NCBI RefSeq assembly: GCF_023822045.1 | Contig: NZ_CP084712.1 | Coordinates: forward strand, 4,027,001 to 4,091,000 | Direction of reading: 5' to 3' | Source of the DNA: Sphingopyxis sp. USTB-05 | Lineage (GTDB): Bacteria; Pseudomonadota; Alphaproteobacteria; Sphingomonadales; Sphingomonadaceae | DNA length: 64,000 bases | Part shown: in pieces, positions 50,935-59,548 of the stretch | How positions within the stretch are numbered: the stretch's first letter is position 1 | Layout of the letters: each line of letters starts with the position of its first letter | The notes under the pieces: generated by a model | What the model saw: only the letters and a program-made list of their open reading frames with translations | Databases searched by the model: none | Told to the model about the DNA's origin: nothing | Made by a program: the position numbers and the translations under genes

Positions 50935-51383
50935 TGGCAGCGGGGGCGACATCGAACCGCCCCTTCTGGGAAGCGCCGCTCGCCACGCTTGACGCCGGGC
51001 AATGGGAGGCGCTGTGCGACGGCTGCGGCAAATGCTGCCTGCACAAGCTTGAGGACGAGGACACGGGCCGCATCTATCCGACCAATGTCGCGTGCCGCCT
51101 GATCGACCTCAAGACCGCGCGCTGCAGCGATTACAAGCATCGCCGCCGCCACGTTCCCGATTGCCTGACGCTGACCAAAGCGAAGGTCGACGACCTCGAA
51201 TGGCTGCCGCAGACCTGCGCCTATCGCCTGCGCGCCGAGGGCGAGCCACTGCCCGACTGGCATTATCTCGTCTGCGGCGACCGCGATGCGGTGCACCGCG
51301 CGGGCGAATCGATCGTCGGCTGGACGGTCGGCGAAGACGTCGCCGGGCCGCTCGAGAATCATCTTGTCGAACGCATCGTCTGA
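50931..51383 (+). CDS. YcgN family cysteine-cluster protein (UPF0260)
   Basis: 150 residues. The cysteine cluster CDGCGKCCLHKLEDEDTG near residue 30, further cysteines in ACRLIDLKTARCSDYKHR and VPDCLTL, and WLPQTCAYRL near 100 match the YcgN/YkgJ group, thought to bind zinc or an iron-sulfur cluster. Function unknown. Coupled to the SCO gene by the ATGA overlap and to the next gene by a probable 20-nt overlap. Confidence 0.85.
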   Translation: MMAAGATSNRPFWEAPLATLDAGQWEALCDGCGKCCLHKLEDEDTGRIYPTNVACRLIDLKTARCSDYKHRRRHVPDCLTLTKAKVDDLEWLPQTCAYRLRAEGEPLPDWHYLVCGDRDAVHRAGESIVGWTVGEDVAGPLENHLVERIV

Positions 51384-52095
51384 CTTCGCCCCCGAAGGGC
51401 CGCATATCTGGGTCGGCGATGAAGCTTGGCCCGTGCGCGTCGTGCGCCATGCACAGTCGCGCCGCTATCGGCTTGTGTTCGACGGCGCGCGCGGTGAATT
51501 GCGCCTGACGGTTCCACGACGGACGAACGAGCGCGCAGCATTGAAATGGGCCGGCGAGCAGCAGGCGTGGCTGATCGAGCAGGTCGGCAAGGCGGCGCTT
51601 CCCGTCATCGTCGGCCCCGGCAGCGCGGTGCCCTTTCTTGGCGTCGAACGGCATATCGATTGGGATGCCGCCGCGCCGCGCGCGATCCGTCTGGACGGCG
51701 AAAATTTACGCGTCGGCGGCCCGCGCGAGACCGTCGGCCGCCGCATCGAGCGTTGGTTGAAGACGCAGGCACTCGACCTGATGGAGCGCGAAAGCCGCGA
51801 GATCGCGGGCGCGGCGGGCCTTTCAGTGGGCCGCATTGGCGTCGGCGATCCGCGCAGCCGTTGGGGCAGTTGCACGCATGATGGCGATCTGCGCTATAGC
51901 TGGCGGCTTGTGATGGCACCCGATCATGTCCGCCGCGCGACCGTCGCGCACGAGGTCGCGCACCTTCGCCACATGGACCATAGCGCGGCGTTTCACGCGC
52001 TGGTCGACGAATTGCACGACGGCGATGTCGGAGCGGCGCGCGGCTGGCTGCGGCGCGAAGGGCGCTCGCTGCACCGCTATCGCTTTACGGCCTGA
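51364..52095 (+). CDS. YgjP-like (M48/DUF45) zinc metallopeptidase family protein
   Basis: 243 residues. The zinc motif HEVAHLRHMDHSAAF (HExxH plus later His) is preceded by VGDPRSRWGSCTHDGDLRYSWRL, the RWGSC signature of the YgjP group. Binds zinc; protease activity is presumed. No ATG fits: a TTG at 51364, inside the end of ycgN, is the most upstream plausible start giving the expected ASSDFAPEGPHIWVGDEAWPVR-type N-terminus, so the start is uncertain. Confidence 0.75.
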   Translation: MSNASSDFAPEGPHIWVGDEAWPVRVVRHAQSRRYRLVFDGARGELRLTVPRRTNERAALKWAGEQQAWLIEQVGKAALPVIVGPGSAVPFLGVERHIDWDAAAPRAIRLDGENLRVGGPRETVGRRIERWLKTQALDLMERESREIAGAAGLSVGRIGVGDPRSRWGSCTHDGDLRYSWRLVMAPDHVRRATVAHEVAHLRHMDHSAAFHALVDELHDGDVGAARGWLRREGRSLHRYRFTA

Positions 52096-52110
52096 TCCTA
52101 GGGCCGGGAT

Positions 52111-54324
52111 CTAGTTGGACGGGTCGGCGGGTGGCCGCTGTTGCGCGCCCTTGGCCGGCGGCGGCGGTGTCACCTTTGGCACGGTGACGATCTTGGGCTG
52201 GCCGCCGTTTTTGGGTGCCGCGCCATTGTCGCCGGGGTTCCGCCGTCCGGTCTGCTCCTCGATCCACTGCTGGTCGAGTACCGGACCGTCTTCGGGCGGC
52301 GGCGGCGGCGCAGCGCCTTCGGGCGGGCGGCTGTCATAGGGCAGCTCGATCGGCATGCCATTCTCGTCGACAAATCCTTCTTCGCCGGGTTCGCCCATAT
52401 AGGCCTCGCCCTCATCCTCGAGCTGCCATTCGGGCAACACGACCTCGGTGTCGAACTGCTCCACCGGCCGCCGCGCGACCGCGACGCGCATATAATCGGC
52501 AAAGGCCTTGGCCGGCGCGCGGCCACCCTGCAACCCGCCGACGGGCTTCGCATCGTCGCGGCCCATCCATACGCCGGTCGTGATCCCGCTCGAAAAACCG
52601 AGGAACCAGCCGTCCTTGTTGCTCGACGTCGTGCCGGTCTTGCCCGCGACGGGGCGGCCGATCTGCGCCGCCTTGCCGGTCCCGGTGTTGACCGCGGTCT
52701 GGAGCAGGTCGGTGATGCCCGCGGCGACCCAATGATCGACCAGCGTGTTCCCGCGCTCGGCCGGGCGCTGATAGAGCAGCTCGCCGCTCGCGGTCGTCAC
52801 TTTGGTGATACCATAGGGCTGCACCGACACGCCGCCGCGCGACACCGCGGCAAAGGCGGCGGTCATGTCGATCACCCGCACCTCGGCGCTGCCGAGCACC
52901 ATCGACGGGTGCGTGTTGACCGGCGTCGTGATGCCGAAGCGGCGCGCCATGTTGGCGACCGCCGAGAAACCGACCTCGTCGCCGAGCTTTGCCGCGACGG
53001 TGTTCACCGAATAGGCAAAGGCGCTGCGCAGATCCATCGTGCCCGAGAAGCGGCCCGACGAGTTGCGCGGGCTCCAGCCGTTGATCGTCACCGGCTCGTC
53101 GACGACCTTGTCATTGACCTTATAGCCCGCTTCGAGCGCGGCCATATAGACGAACAATTTCCACGCCGACCCCGGTTGGCGGAGCGCCTGCGTCGCGCGG
53201 TTATAGTTCGATGCGACATAGTCGCGGCCGCCGACCATCGCGCGCACCGCGCCGTCGCGGTCGAGCGAAACCAGCGCGCCCTGCACGCCCTTTGGCGTAT
53301 CGGCCTGGATCGCCGCGGTCGCCGCGCGCTGCATGCCAAGGTCGATCGTCGTATAGACGTCGAGCGCCTCGCTGCCCTCGTCGATCAGCATGTCGAGCTG
53401 TGGCAGGGCCCAGTCGCTGAAATAGCGCGCGCTATTCTGCCCGGTTTCCTTGGCGAGCTGGACATTCGCGGGTTCGGCGCTGTCCGCCTGCGCGCGCGTG
53501 ATGACGCCCGCATCGACCATCACGTCCAGCACGACCCCGGCGCGGCCCAGCGCGGCCTGCGCGTCGGCGGTCGGCGAATAACGCGACGGTGCCTTGACGA
53601 GACCGGCGACGACCGCGGCCTCCGACAGCGACATTTCGGTCGCGCTATGACCGAAGAAACTGTTCGACGCCGCGTCGATGCCATAACTGCCGCCGCCGAA
53701 ATACACCTTGTTCAGGTAAAGCTCGAGAATCTGGTCCTTCGAGAATTTCCATTCGAGCGCGAGCGCGAGGATCATCTCGCGCGCCTTGCGCTTGAAATCA
53801 TAGCTGTTCGACAGGAAGATATTGCGCGCGAGCTGCTGTGTGATCGTCGATGCGCCCTGCAGGCGCCGGCCGCTGCCGCGGTTCTGCAGCGCAACCGCCG
53901 CCGCGCGCGCCATGCCGACGGGGTCGAGCCCCGGATGGTAGCGAAAGCGTCGATCCTCGACCGCGACCATCGCGTCCTGCATCACCTGCGGCGTTTCGCG
54001 CAGGGTCAGCCAGCGACCGTAATTGGGCCCGAGCGAAAGGAAGACGGTGCCGTCGGCGGCGCGGACGCGGATCGTCTGCCCCGCCGGCGATTTCTTGAGC
54101 TCCTCAAAGCTCGGCATGCGTTGCACCGCGATGCCGACCGCAACCGCCAGCGCGACAAGCCCGACGACGGCAAGGCCAAGGCCCCAGCGAAAGGCGCGGC
54201 GCAGCCACACGCGCCAACGCGGCGGCTCGCCGCCGGGCGTGCCGCTACGCTTGCTGGACGATGACGATTTATTCGACGAAGCCTGCTGTCTTTCGCGGCG
54301 CAAAGCCGGTGTTCCTTCCCTCAC
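52111..54324 (-). CDS. Penicillin-binding protein 1A (bifunctional)
   Basis: 737 residues. A basic, Ser-rich cytoplasmic N-terminus, one membrane helix (about 45-68), then the GT51 glycosyltransferase with the catalytic Glu in MVAVEDRRFRYHPGLDP and GASTITQQLARN, and the transpeptidase with SxxK in QPGSAWKLF, SxN in YSVNT and KTGTTSSNK. The C-terminus is Pro/Gly-rich. Polymerises and crosslinks peptidoglycan. It is 33 nt downstream of msrB on the same strand. Bacterial PBP1A is about 850 residues; the middle is short here. Confidence 0.92.
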   Translation of the reverse strand: MREGTPALRRERQQASSNKSSSSSKRSGTPGGEPPRWRVWLRRAFRWGLGLAVVGLVALAVAVGIAVQRMPSFEELKKSPAGQTIRVRAADGTVFLSLGPNYGRWLTLRETPQVMQDAMVAVEDRRFRYHPGLDPVGMARAAAVALQNRGSGRRLQGASTITQQLARNIFLSNSYDFKRKAREMILALALEWKFSKDQILELYLNKVYFGGGSYGIDAASNSFFGHSATEMSLSEAAVVAGLVKAPSRYSPTADAQAALGRAGVVLDVMVDAGVITRAQADSAEPANVQLAKETGQNSARYFSDWALPQLDMLIDEGSEALDVYTTIDLGMQRAATAAIQADTPKGVQGALVSLDRDGAVRAMVGGRDYVASNYNRATQALRQPGSAWKLFVYMAALEAGYKVNDKVVDEPVTINGWSPRNSSGRFSGTMDLRSAFAYSVNTVAAKLGDEVGFSAVANMARRFGITTPVNTHPSMVLGSAEVRVIDMTAAFAAVSRGGVSVQPYGITKVTTASGELLYQRPAERGNTLVDHWVAAGITDLLQTAVNTGTGKAAQIGRPVAGKTGTTSSNKDGWFLGFSSGITTGVWMGRDDAKPVGGLQGGRAPAKAFADYMRVAVARRPVEQFDTEVVLPEWQLEDEGEAYMGEPGEEGFVDENGMPIELPYDSRPPEGAAPPPPPEDGPVLDQQWIEEQTGRRNPGDNGAAPKNGGQPKIVTVPKVTPPPPAKGAQQRPPADPSN

Positions 54325-54357
54325 TGCGCCCCTGATGCGTCAGTCCGGGAAGGAGGT

Positions 54358-54765
54358 TCAATCCTTGCCGGTTGACGCCTCATCCTGCCCGCGGTCCGCG
54401 AAGTCAAGCGCCGCGCTGTTGATGCAATAACGCAGGCCGGTCGGTCCAGGGCCGTCGGGGAAGACATGGCCGAGATGGCCTTCGCATTTGGCGCAGCGCA
54501 CTTCGGTACGGACCATGCCGTGGCTGGTGTCGGTCAGCTCCTTGACTGCGCTGCCTGCGGCGGGCGCGGTATAGCTCGGCCAGCCCGAGCCGCTGTCGAA
54601 CTTGGTCCGGCTGTCGAACAAGGGCTCGCCGCAATCGGCGCAGCGATAGACGCCATCACCCTTGTGGTCGGTATATTTGCCGGTGAAGGCGCGTTCAGTG
54701 CCGCCCTCGCGCAGCACATAATGCGCCATCGGGTCGAGCGTCTTGTCGGTTTTCGGATCGGTCAT
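54358..54765 (-). CDS. msrB: Peptide-methionine (R)-S-oxide reductase
   Basis: 135 residues. Zinc cysteines CADCGEPLF and [12 protein letters not shown], substrate residues [12 protein letters not shown], and the catalytic Cys in [13 protein letters not shown]. Reduces methionine-R-sulfoxide in proteins. No signal peptide, so it is cytoplasmic. AAGGAGA precedes the ATG, and a 7-bp hairpin (GACGGGC/GCCCGTC, 54781-54801) lies upstream. Co-directional with PBP1A. Confidence 0.93.
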   Translation of the reverse strand: MTDPKTDKTLDPMAHYVLREGGTERAFTGKYTDHKGDGVYRCADCGEPLFDSRTKFDSGSGWPSYTAPAAGSAVKELTDTSHGMVRTEVRCAKCEGHLGHVFPDGPGPTGLRYCINSAALDFADRGQDEASTGKD

Positions 54766-54863
54766 GGAGAATCTCCTTCAGACGGGCCGATTCTGGGCCC
54801 GTCGCTGTTGGTCATAATATCGGCGCGGCGGCGCCCCACCGCAAGGGGGCGGAAGGGGGGCAG

Positions 54864-55961
54864 TCAACGCGGGTCGATGCGCGTCGCCTGCGATATCATT
54901 CGCACCAACGACGGAAAAAGTGACGCCGCGCCGGTCATATATCCGGCGCTGCGCGGATTTTCGCCCATTCGCCAGACGAGGTTGGCGAGCGCGAACGGAC
55001 GCGTCATCCGCATTGCCAGACGTTTCTGAAAGGCGGGCGCGGCGGCGGCACCGCCGTGACGCCACGCCGCCACCGCGGCATCGGCGCTGGCAAGCGCGAG
55101 GCCCATGCCCTCGCCCGCAAGGCTGGGGATCACCCCGGCCTGATCGCCGAGCCGAAACAACCCCGGTGCGGTATCATGCGCACGCCATCCGTATGGGACA
55201 TGCCCGATCGCATCGACGCTGTACGACCAGTCGGCATGCGCCAGCCGTTCGCCGAGGTGCGGCATCCTATGGCCAAGCGTGTGCAGCAGCGCCGAAGGAT
55301 CGCCCCCCGCCTCGTCGAGCCGCGATTTATGGACCGCGAGGCAAAGATTGCCGGTCCCTCCCTCTTGCCGCACCAGCCCCGCATAACCGCGATCGAAGAG
55401 GTGGAGTTCGACGGCATCGCCGACCAGCCGGTCGAGCGTCGGATGCGCGGGCAAGCGCAGGCGAAGCCCCATTACCGGATCGCCGCGCTGCCAGTCGGCG
55501 GGATCGCGCGCGAAACCCCGAAACCCGTGCTTGCCCGCAGCGAGGAAGATCGCGGGCGCCGTCAGCGCCCCGCCATCGCGCGTCAGCACCGCGCCGTGCT
55601 CAAGTCCACTTGCGCGAACGCCGCGTTCGAGCCCGGCCCCCGCCGTCAGCGCGGCTGCCTGCAAGGCCATGTCGAGCGTGCGGCGCGATATGCCCATCGC
55701 CTCGCCGGGCAACAGGGCCTCGCTCTGTCGTCGGCCCGCGAACTGGCGCACGCGCCGGACCGCTTGCCCGCCGAGCATCGCGCGGTCGATCCCGAGCGCT
55801 TCGAGCCGCATCAGCGTTTGCCAGCTCAGAAAGCCGCCGCACAGCGCGTCGCCCGTTTCGCGTGCGCGCTCGATCAGCAACGTCCTTGCGCCCGCGTGCG
55901 CCAGCCCGATCGCCGCGGCCGACCCGGCAGGTCCGGCGCCGACGACGATCGCGTCGCTCAC
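54864..55961 (-). CDS. FAD-dependent oxidoreductase (geranylgeranyl-reductase-like) of the type III PKS cluster
   Basis: 365 residues from a GTG at 55961 that overlaps the methyltransferase stop (GTGA). The N-terminal VVGAGPAGSAAAIGLAHAG binds FAD, and RLGDQAGVIPSLAGEGMGLALASADAA near 270 completes the site. A group-A flavin mono-oxygenase or reductase acting on a lipid or phenolic product is likely. It is third in an overlapping operon behind a chalcone-synthase-like enzyme and a methyltransferase; it may hydroxylate or oxidise the polyketide ring, giving quinones, by analogy with other type III PKS operons. Confidence 0.82.
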   Translation of the reverse strand: MSDAIVVGAGPAGSAAAIGLAHAGARTLLIERARETGDALCGGFLSWQTLMRLEALGIDRAMLGGQAVRRVRQFAGRRQSEALLPGEAMGISRRTLDMALQAAALTAGAGLERGVRASGLEHGAVLTRDGGALTAPAIFLAAGKHGFRGFARDPADWQRGDPVMGLRLRLPAHPTLDRLVGDAVELHLFDRGYAGLVRQEGGTGNLCLAVHKSRLDEAGGDPSALLHTLGHRMPHLGERLAHADWSYSVDAIGHVPYGWRAHDTAPGLFRLGDQAGVIPSLAGEGMGLALASADAAVAAWRHGGAAAAPAFQKRLAMRMTRPFALANLVWRMGENPRSAGYMTGAASLFPSLVRMISQATRIDPR

Positions 55962-56671
55962 CGGATATGCTCGACACAGAGCCGATACGGAAAGCTGCGA
56001 AAGATGCGGCATTCGTTCGCCATATCGGGCAGCGCCTCGGCCAGCATCGCCCGCCATTCGGCGCGGCGAAAGCTGCGCCCGACCGAAAGCTGCCCGTCGC
56101 GGCGGACGATCGGGTCGACAAAGGCCAGCGTCGCGAGCAGGGGGTAGCCGGCGAACGGCAGGCGCTGGCGGTGGAGGTCGTTGACCAGCCAGCCGCGCGC
56201 CGCCTCGGCCTCCATGAAGCGGATAAATTCGGTGCGCTGCACGGGCGTCATATGATGGGTGACAAGGCTGGAAAGGATGATGTCCCATCCCTGTCCCGAA
56301 AGCGCCCGGTAATCGCCGGTGATCAACCGCGCGCGCGCGCCGAGCCGCATCGCCGCCACGGCTTCGCTCTTGCGGTTGAGGTCGACGCCGACCAGATCGA
56401 GCGCAACCCCGCGCCTGTCGCCCCAGCGCGCGATCCGGGCGAGCATGTCGCCCGCGCCGAACCCGACGTCGAGGATGCGCCAAGGCCGGTCGCCAAGGCC
56501 GCGCGCGCGGACCCGTTCTAGAAAGCCCAGCGTCGGGCGCGGCGCCATCGTCAGGCCGTTGATCCGCGACAGGTCGGCCAGCACCTTGGCATAGCGTTCG
56601 GGCGCCAACTCTGCGGCGTCCATTTCCTCGTCGCGCTCGATTGGGACACGCAGACTGGCAAAGGGGTTCAT
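55958..56671 (-). CDS. Class I SAM-dependent methyltransferase of the type III PKS cluster
   Basis: 237 residues. The SAM site is ILDVGFGAGDMLARIARW, with VDLNRKSEA (acidic residue binding the ribose) and ITGDYRALSGQGWDIILSSLVTHH later. C- or O-methylation of the polyketide product is the probable task. The start overlaps the PKS stop (ATGA) and its own stop overlaps the flavoprotein start, so all three proteins are translationally coupled. Confidence 0.83.
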   Translation of the reverse strand: MNPFASLRVPIERDEEMDAAELAPERYAKVLADLSRINGLTMAPRPTLGFLERVRARGLGDRPWRILDVGFGAGDMLARIARWGDRRGVALDLVGVDLNRKSEAVAAMRLGARARLITGDYRALSGQGWDIILSSLVTHHMTPVQRTEFIRFMEAEAARGWLVNDLHRQRLPFAGYPLLATLAFVDPIVRRDGQLSVGRSFRRAEWRAMLAEALPDMANECRIFRSFPYRLCVEHIR

Positions 56672-57747
56672 GCGCTGAACCGGATCGCTTCGGCCGCCAG
56701 CCCAGGCCCGAATGCGATCGCAACCCCCTCACCCACCGCGCCGCGCGCCATCATGTCGGCCAGTACGAACAATATCGTCGCCGACGACATATTACCGAAA
56801 CGCGCGAGTACCGCGCGGCTGTCGGCGAGCGCCTCGGGCGCGACCGCCAGCGCATGCTCGACCGCATCGAGCACCGACCGGCCACCGGCGTGGACAGCGA
56901 GCAACGGCGGCGGACCATTATCGCCAAACAACTCGCGTTGGACGCCCGGGTTGGCAAGCGTTTCGCGCAGCCGTCCCGGCACCTCGCCCGACAAGGTCAT
57001 CTCGAAACCCCTGTCGCCGATATCCCAACGGATCAGATCCTCGCTGTCGTCCAGCGCCAGGCTGCGGCCTTCGCCGAGTTCGAGCCCTTGCGGCGCTGTC
57101 GACACGATCCCTGCCGCAGCGCCGTCGCTGAACTGCAGCATCGCAAGCAGAGGTTCGGGCTCGTCGGCAAGGCTGAGGTGGAGCGTCGACAATTCGACGC
57201 TGACCACCAGCACCACCGCATCGGGCTCCGAGCGCACGATATGGCGCGCGGTACGCAGCGCGGTGACCCCGGCGTAACAGCCCATGAACCCGATCAGCAC
57301 GCGTTCGACGGTCGGCGCAAGGCCGAGCCGCTTTGCGAGAATCTGATCGATCCCGGGCGCGACGAATCCCGTGCAGCTTGCGACGACAATATGCGTGATG
57401 CGCGCCGGATCGAGCGCATCGCCCAGCCCGCCGATCGCCTGCATCGCGAGCTCTGGAGCGTGCTGCGCATAAGCCGCCATCCGCAACGACGTCGGCGGCA
57501 GGCCCGGAACATCGTAGAAGCCGCCCGGTTCAACCGGCGATCCGCCAGTTTTCGTCGGTGGCAGCACCGACCAGCGATGGTCGATCCCCGACCGCGCGGT
57601 CATCCGCGTAAAGATCGCACGCACACGCTCGTCGGTCAGCCGCGGCGTCGCCCAGTCGATGAAGGATCGATGGATATCATGCCCCGGCACCGCGGTGGCG
57701 AGGGCGTTTAGCCGGGGAGACGGCGGAGGCATGGTCATCGCGCACAT
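56668..57747 (-). CDS. Type III polyketide synthase (chalcone/stilbene synthase family)
   Basis: 359 residues. The Cys-His-Asn triad is visible as Cys157 in VLIGFMGCYAGV, His286 in LLAVHAGGRSVLDAV and Asn319 in RFGNMSSATILFVL, numbering from the first ATG. Other starts at 57738 and 57732 are possible. It condenses malonyl-CoA extender units onto a starter and cyclises the chain to resorcinols, pyrones or phloroglucinols. Bacterial members next to a methyltransferase and flavoprotein make alkylresorcinol or alkylquinone lipids. The starter is unknown. It is divergent from the DUF4402 gene. Confidence 0.9.
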   Translation of the reverse strand: MCAMTMPPPSPRLNALATAVPGHDIHRSFIDWATPRLTDERVRAIFTRMTARSGIDHRWSVLPPTKTGGSPVEPGGFYDVPGLPPTSLRMAAYAQHAPELAMQAIGGLGDALDPARITHIVVASCTGFVAPGIDQILAKRLGLAPTVERVLIGFMGCYAGVTALRTARHIVRSEPDAVVLVVSVELSTLHLSLADEPEPLLAMLQFSDGAAAGIVSTAPQGLELGEGRSLALDDSEDLIRWDIGDRGFEMTLSGEVPGRLRETLANPGVQRELFGDNGPPPLLAVHAGGRSVLDAVEHALAVAPEALADSRAVLARFGNMSSATILFVLADMMARGAVGEGVAIAFGPGLAAEAIRFSA

Positions 57748-57793
57748 GTGGCCGAAAAGCGGGAAACAGACCAGCGATTAGCGCCTCCGCGGC

Positions 57794-57808
57794 TTTACGG
57801 CAGCTTAA
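57794..57808 (+). promoter_or_regulatory. Candidate CtrA-like site upstream of the DUF4402 gene
   Basis: TTTACGGCAGCTTAA approximates TTAA-N7-TTAA with one mismatch, about 25 nt before the GTG start. Sequence similarity only; it is the weaker of the two such sites noted. Confidence 0.25.
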
Positions 57809-57833
57809 CCATGAATGCGCTAGATAGGCGGGC

Positions 57834-58346
57834 GTGAAATGGCGTCTTTTCCTTGGGCTTATGCTGGCTTTCGGCGCCGCACCTTCGGTGGGCGCGCAAT
57901 GCATGCTCTGCGCGCAGGACAAGGGGGCGGGCATCACCGCGCGAAAGGCCGAGATACCGCTGCGCGTCGATGTCGAAACCCGGCTCGACATGGGCCGCGT
58001 CGCAGTGGGGGCGATGGGCGGTGAGGTCGAACTCGATCCCGCCTCGGGCGCCCGCCGCGTGCGCGGCGATGTCGTCGACCTCGGCGGCTTTGCGTTGACC
58101 GGCACCGTAACCGTGCGCGGCGAACCCGGCGCCGAGGTTCGCGTCATCCTTCCCGCCAGCGTCGATCTTGAAAGCGGCCACGGCCGCACCGCGCGCGTGA
58201 CCGGCCTGGTCACCGACCTGTCGGCCGCACCGCGCCTCGGCGCCGACGGCCGGCTGATATTCCGCTTCGGCGGCCGGCTTCAGGTCGCCGGCCTCGACGA
58301 CGGCGACTATCGCGGGCGCATTCCGGTGACGGTAGAGTATCAGTAA
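57834..58346 (+). CDS. Exported DUF4402 family protein
   Basis: 170 residues from a GTG at 57834. Signal peptide about 1-21 (ends VGAQ), then two near cysteines (CMLC). The DUF4402 beta-sandwich follows: LDMGRVAVGAMGGEVELDP, then TGTVTVRGEPGAEVRVILP, and the closing LQVAGLDDGDYRGRIPVTVEY. Members are thought to be surface or pilus-like beta proteins; function unknown. It stands alone, followed by repeat copy C. Confidence 0.78.
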   Translation: MKWRLFLGLMLAFGAAPSVGAQCMLCAQDKGAGITARKAEIPLRVDVETRLDMGRVAVGAMGGEVELDPASGARRVRGDVVDLGGFALTGTVTVRGEPGAEVRVILPASVDLESGHGRTARVTGLVTDLSAAPRLGADGRLIFRFGGRLQVAGLDDGDYRGRIPVTVEYQ

Positions 58347-58386
58347 GGCGAGTCGGGGGTTTGGAGTGGGGAGCGACGTTGCGTCA

Positions 58387-58496
58387 CCCACTTCCGTCAT
58401 CCCGGGCTTGACCCGGGATCCTGCTTTTTTGACGCGCTCACTGACTTCGACTTCAAGCGGGATCAAGTCCGGGGTGACGATGATGGGGAGGTCCGC
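58387..58496. repeat. Interspersed palindromic repeat, copy C
   Basis: Near-duplicate of the block at 22242-22356: same GTCATCCCGGGCTTGACC start, same GACGCGCTCACTGACTTCGA spacer (one base different) and the same GGGGAGGTCCGC-like end. It lacks 7 bases (CCCCGGA) before TCAAGTCCGGGGTGACG, breaking one palindrome. It lies after the DUF4402 gene. Confidence 0.8.
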
Positions 58497-58516
58497 TCCC
58501 GCCCAAACTGGCGACG

Positions 58517-59548
58517 CTACCGCGCCCGCGCGGCCTGGTGTGCGATGTCGGTCATCAGCTTGCGGAACAGCACGGCGCCCGCCGTACCCGACGCCTTCAG
58601 CGCGCGTTCGCAATCGAGCAAGCGGCTCATCAGCCGCGCGATGCGGACCGAATCCCAGATGTGGAGCTGCGCGGTCACGGCATCGCGCTCTTTCCAGAAA
58701 ATCCCGCTGGTCCTGGCCGAGACGACGGTCGCGGGATGCGCGCCGCCGTCGACCTCGGCGCGCAGACGGGCGAGCGCCATGGCGCGGATCGCGAGCGCGC
58801 GGATGATCCGGATCTCGGCAACGCCGACCGCTGCCGCCGTTGCCAGCATCTCTGGAAGCTCGCGCACCTTGCCGCCGAGCGCGACATTGATGCACTCGCT
58901 GACATCCTCCTCGTGCGTCGCGGCACCGAGCGCGGCTATGTCGGCGGCGGTGACCTGCCGCTGTCGGTCGGGACCCGCGTCGAGATAAAGCGCGATCTTC
59001 TCGATCTCGCGCCGCATCAGCGCCTGATCGCCCGAGACGAGGTCGACGAGCAATTGCGCGTCGGCGTTGGCCACCCTCAATCCCTGTTCCTGCGCCGCCG
59101 CCATCGCGATGCCGACGAGTTGGCGTCGATCGGGCTGATAACAGATCGCGGCGACCGCATGGTCCGATCCTTCGACCAGCTTGACGAGTTTCGATTTGGC
59201 GGTGACCGACGCGCCGGTCGCGATCACCGGGTTGATCGCGGTTTCGGCCGCCAGCAGCGCCTCAACCGCGGCGAGGGCGTCGTCGCCGCTGCCGCTAAGG
59301 TCGACTTTGATCACGCGCGCCGACGAAAAGAGCGACATCGAAGCGGCTTCGGCGGCGAGCAGCGACGGGTCCTGCGAGAGCTGCGATCCAGTCAGGTCGA
59401 GCCGTTCGGCATCCTTGCCCGCGAGCCCGAGCAAATGACTCGCGACGGCTTCCATCGTCGCTTCGTCGGGACCGGTGAGGAGAGTGAAGCGAACCGCGGG
59501 GTCGAGGCGCGACAGGCGTTCGAGTTCGTTCGGTTTGACCGTCTTCAT
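58517..59548 (-). CDS. holA: DNA polymerase III subunit delta
   Basis: 343 residues, the clamp-loader wrench subunit. It has the N-terminal RecA-like domain (RFTLLTGPDEATMEAVASHL), VSGDQALMRREIEKIALYL in the lid region, and a C-terminal collar domain with RALAIRAMALARLRAEVDGG. It opens the beta clamp and loads it on DNA. Its start overlaps the lptE stop, and the lptE-holA order behind leuS is a conserved alphaproteobacterial arrangement. Confidence 0.9.
   Translation of the reverse strand: MKTVKPNELERLSRLDPAVRFTLLTGPDEATMEAVASHLLGLAGKDAERLDLTGSQLSQDPSLLAAEAASMSLFSSARVIKVDLSGSGDDALAAVEALLAAETAINPVIATGASVTAKSKLVKLVEGSDHAVAAICYQPDRRQLVGIAMAAAQEQGLRVANADAQLLVDLVSGDQALMRREIEKIALYLDAGPDRQRQVTAADIAALGAATHEEDVSECINVALGGKVRELPEMLATAAAVGVAEIRIIRALAIRAMALARLRAEVDGGAHPATVVSARTSGIFWKERDAVTAQLHIWDSVRIARLMSRLLDCERALKASGTAGAVLFRKLMTDIAHQAARAR

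Noticed and set aside
52141-54264. A 707-codon plus-strand frame opposite PBP1A
   Set aside because: Antisense to a protein with complete GT51 and transpeptidase motifs; no recognisable fold in the opposite frame.
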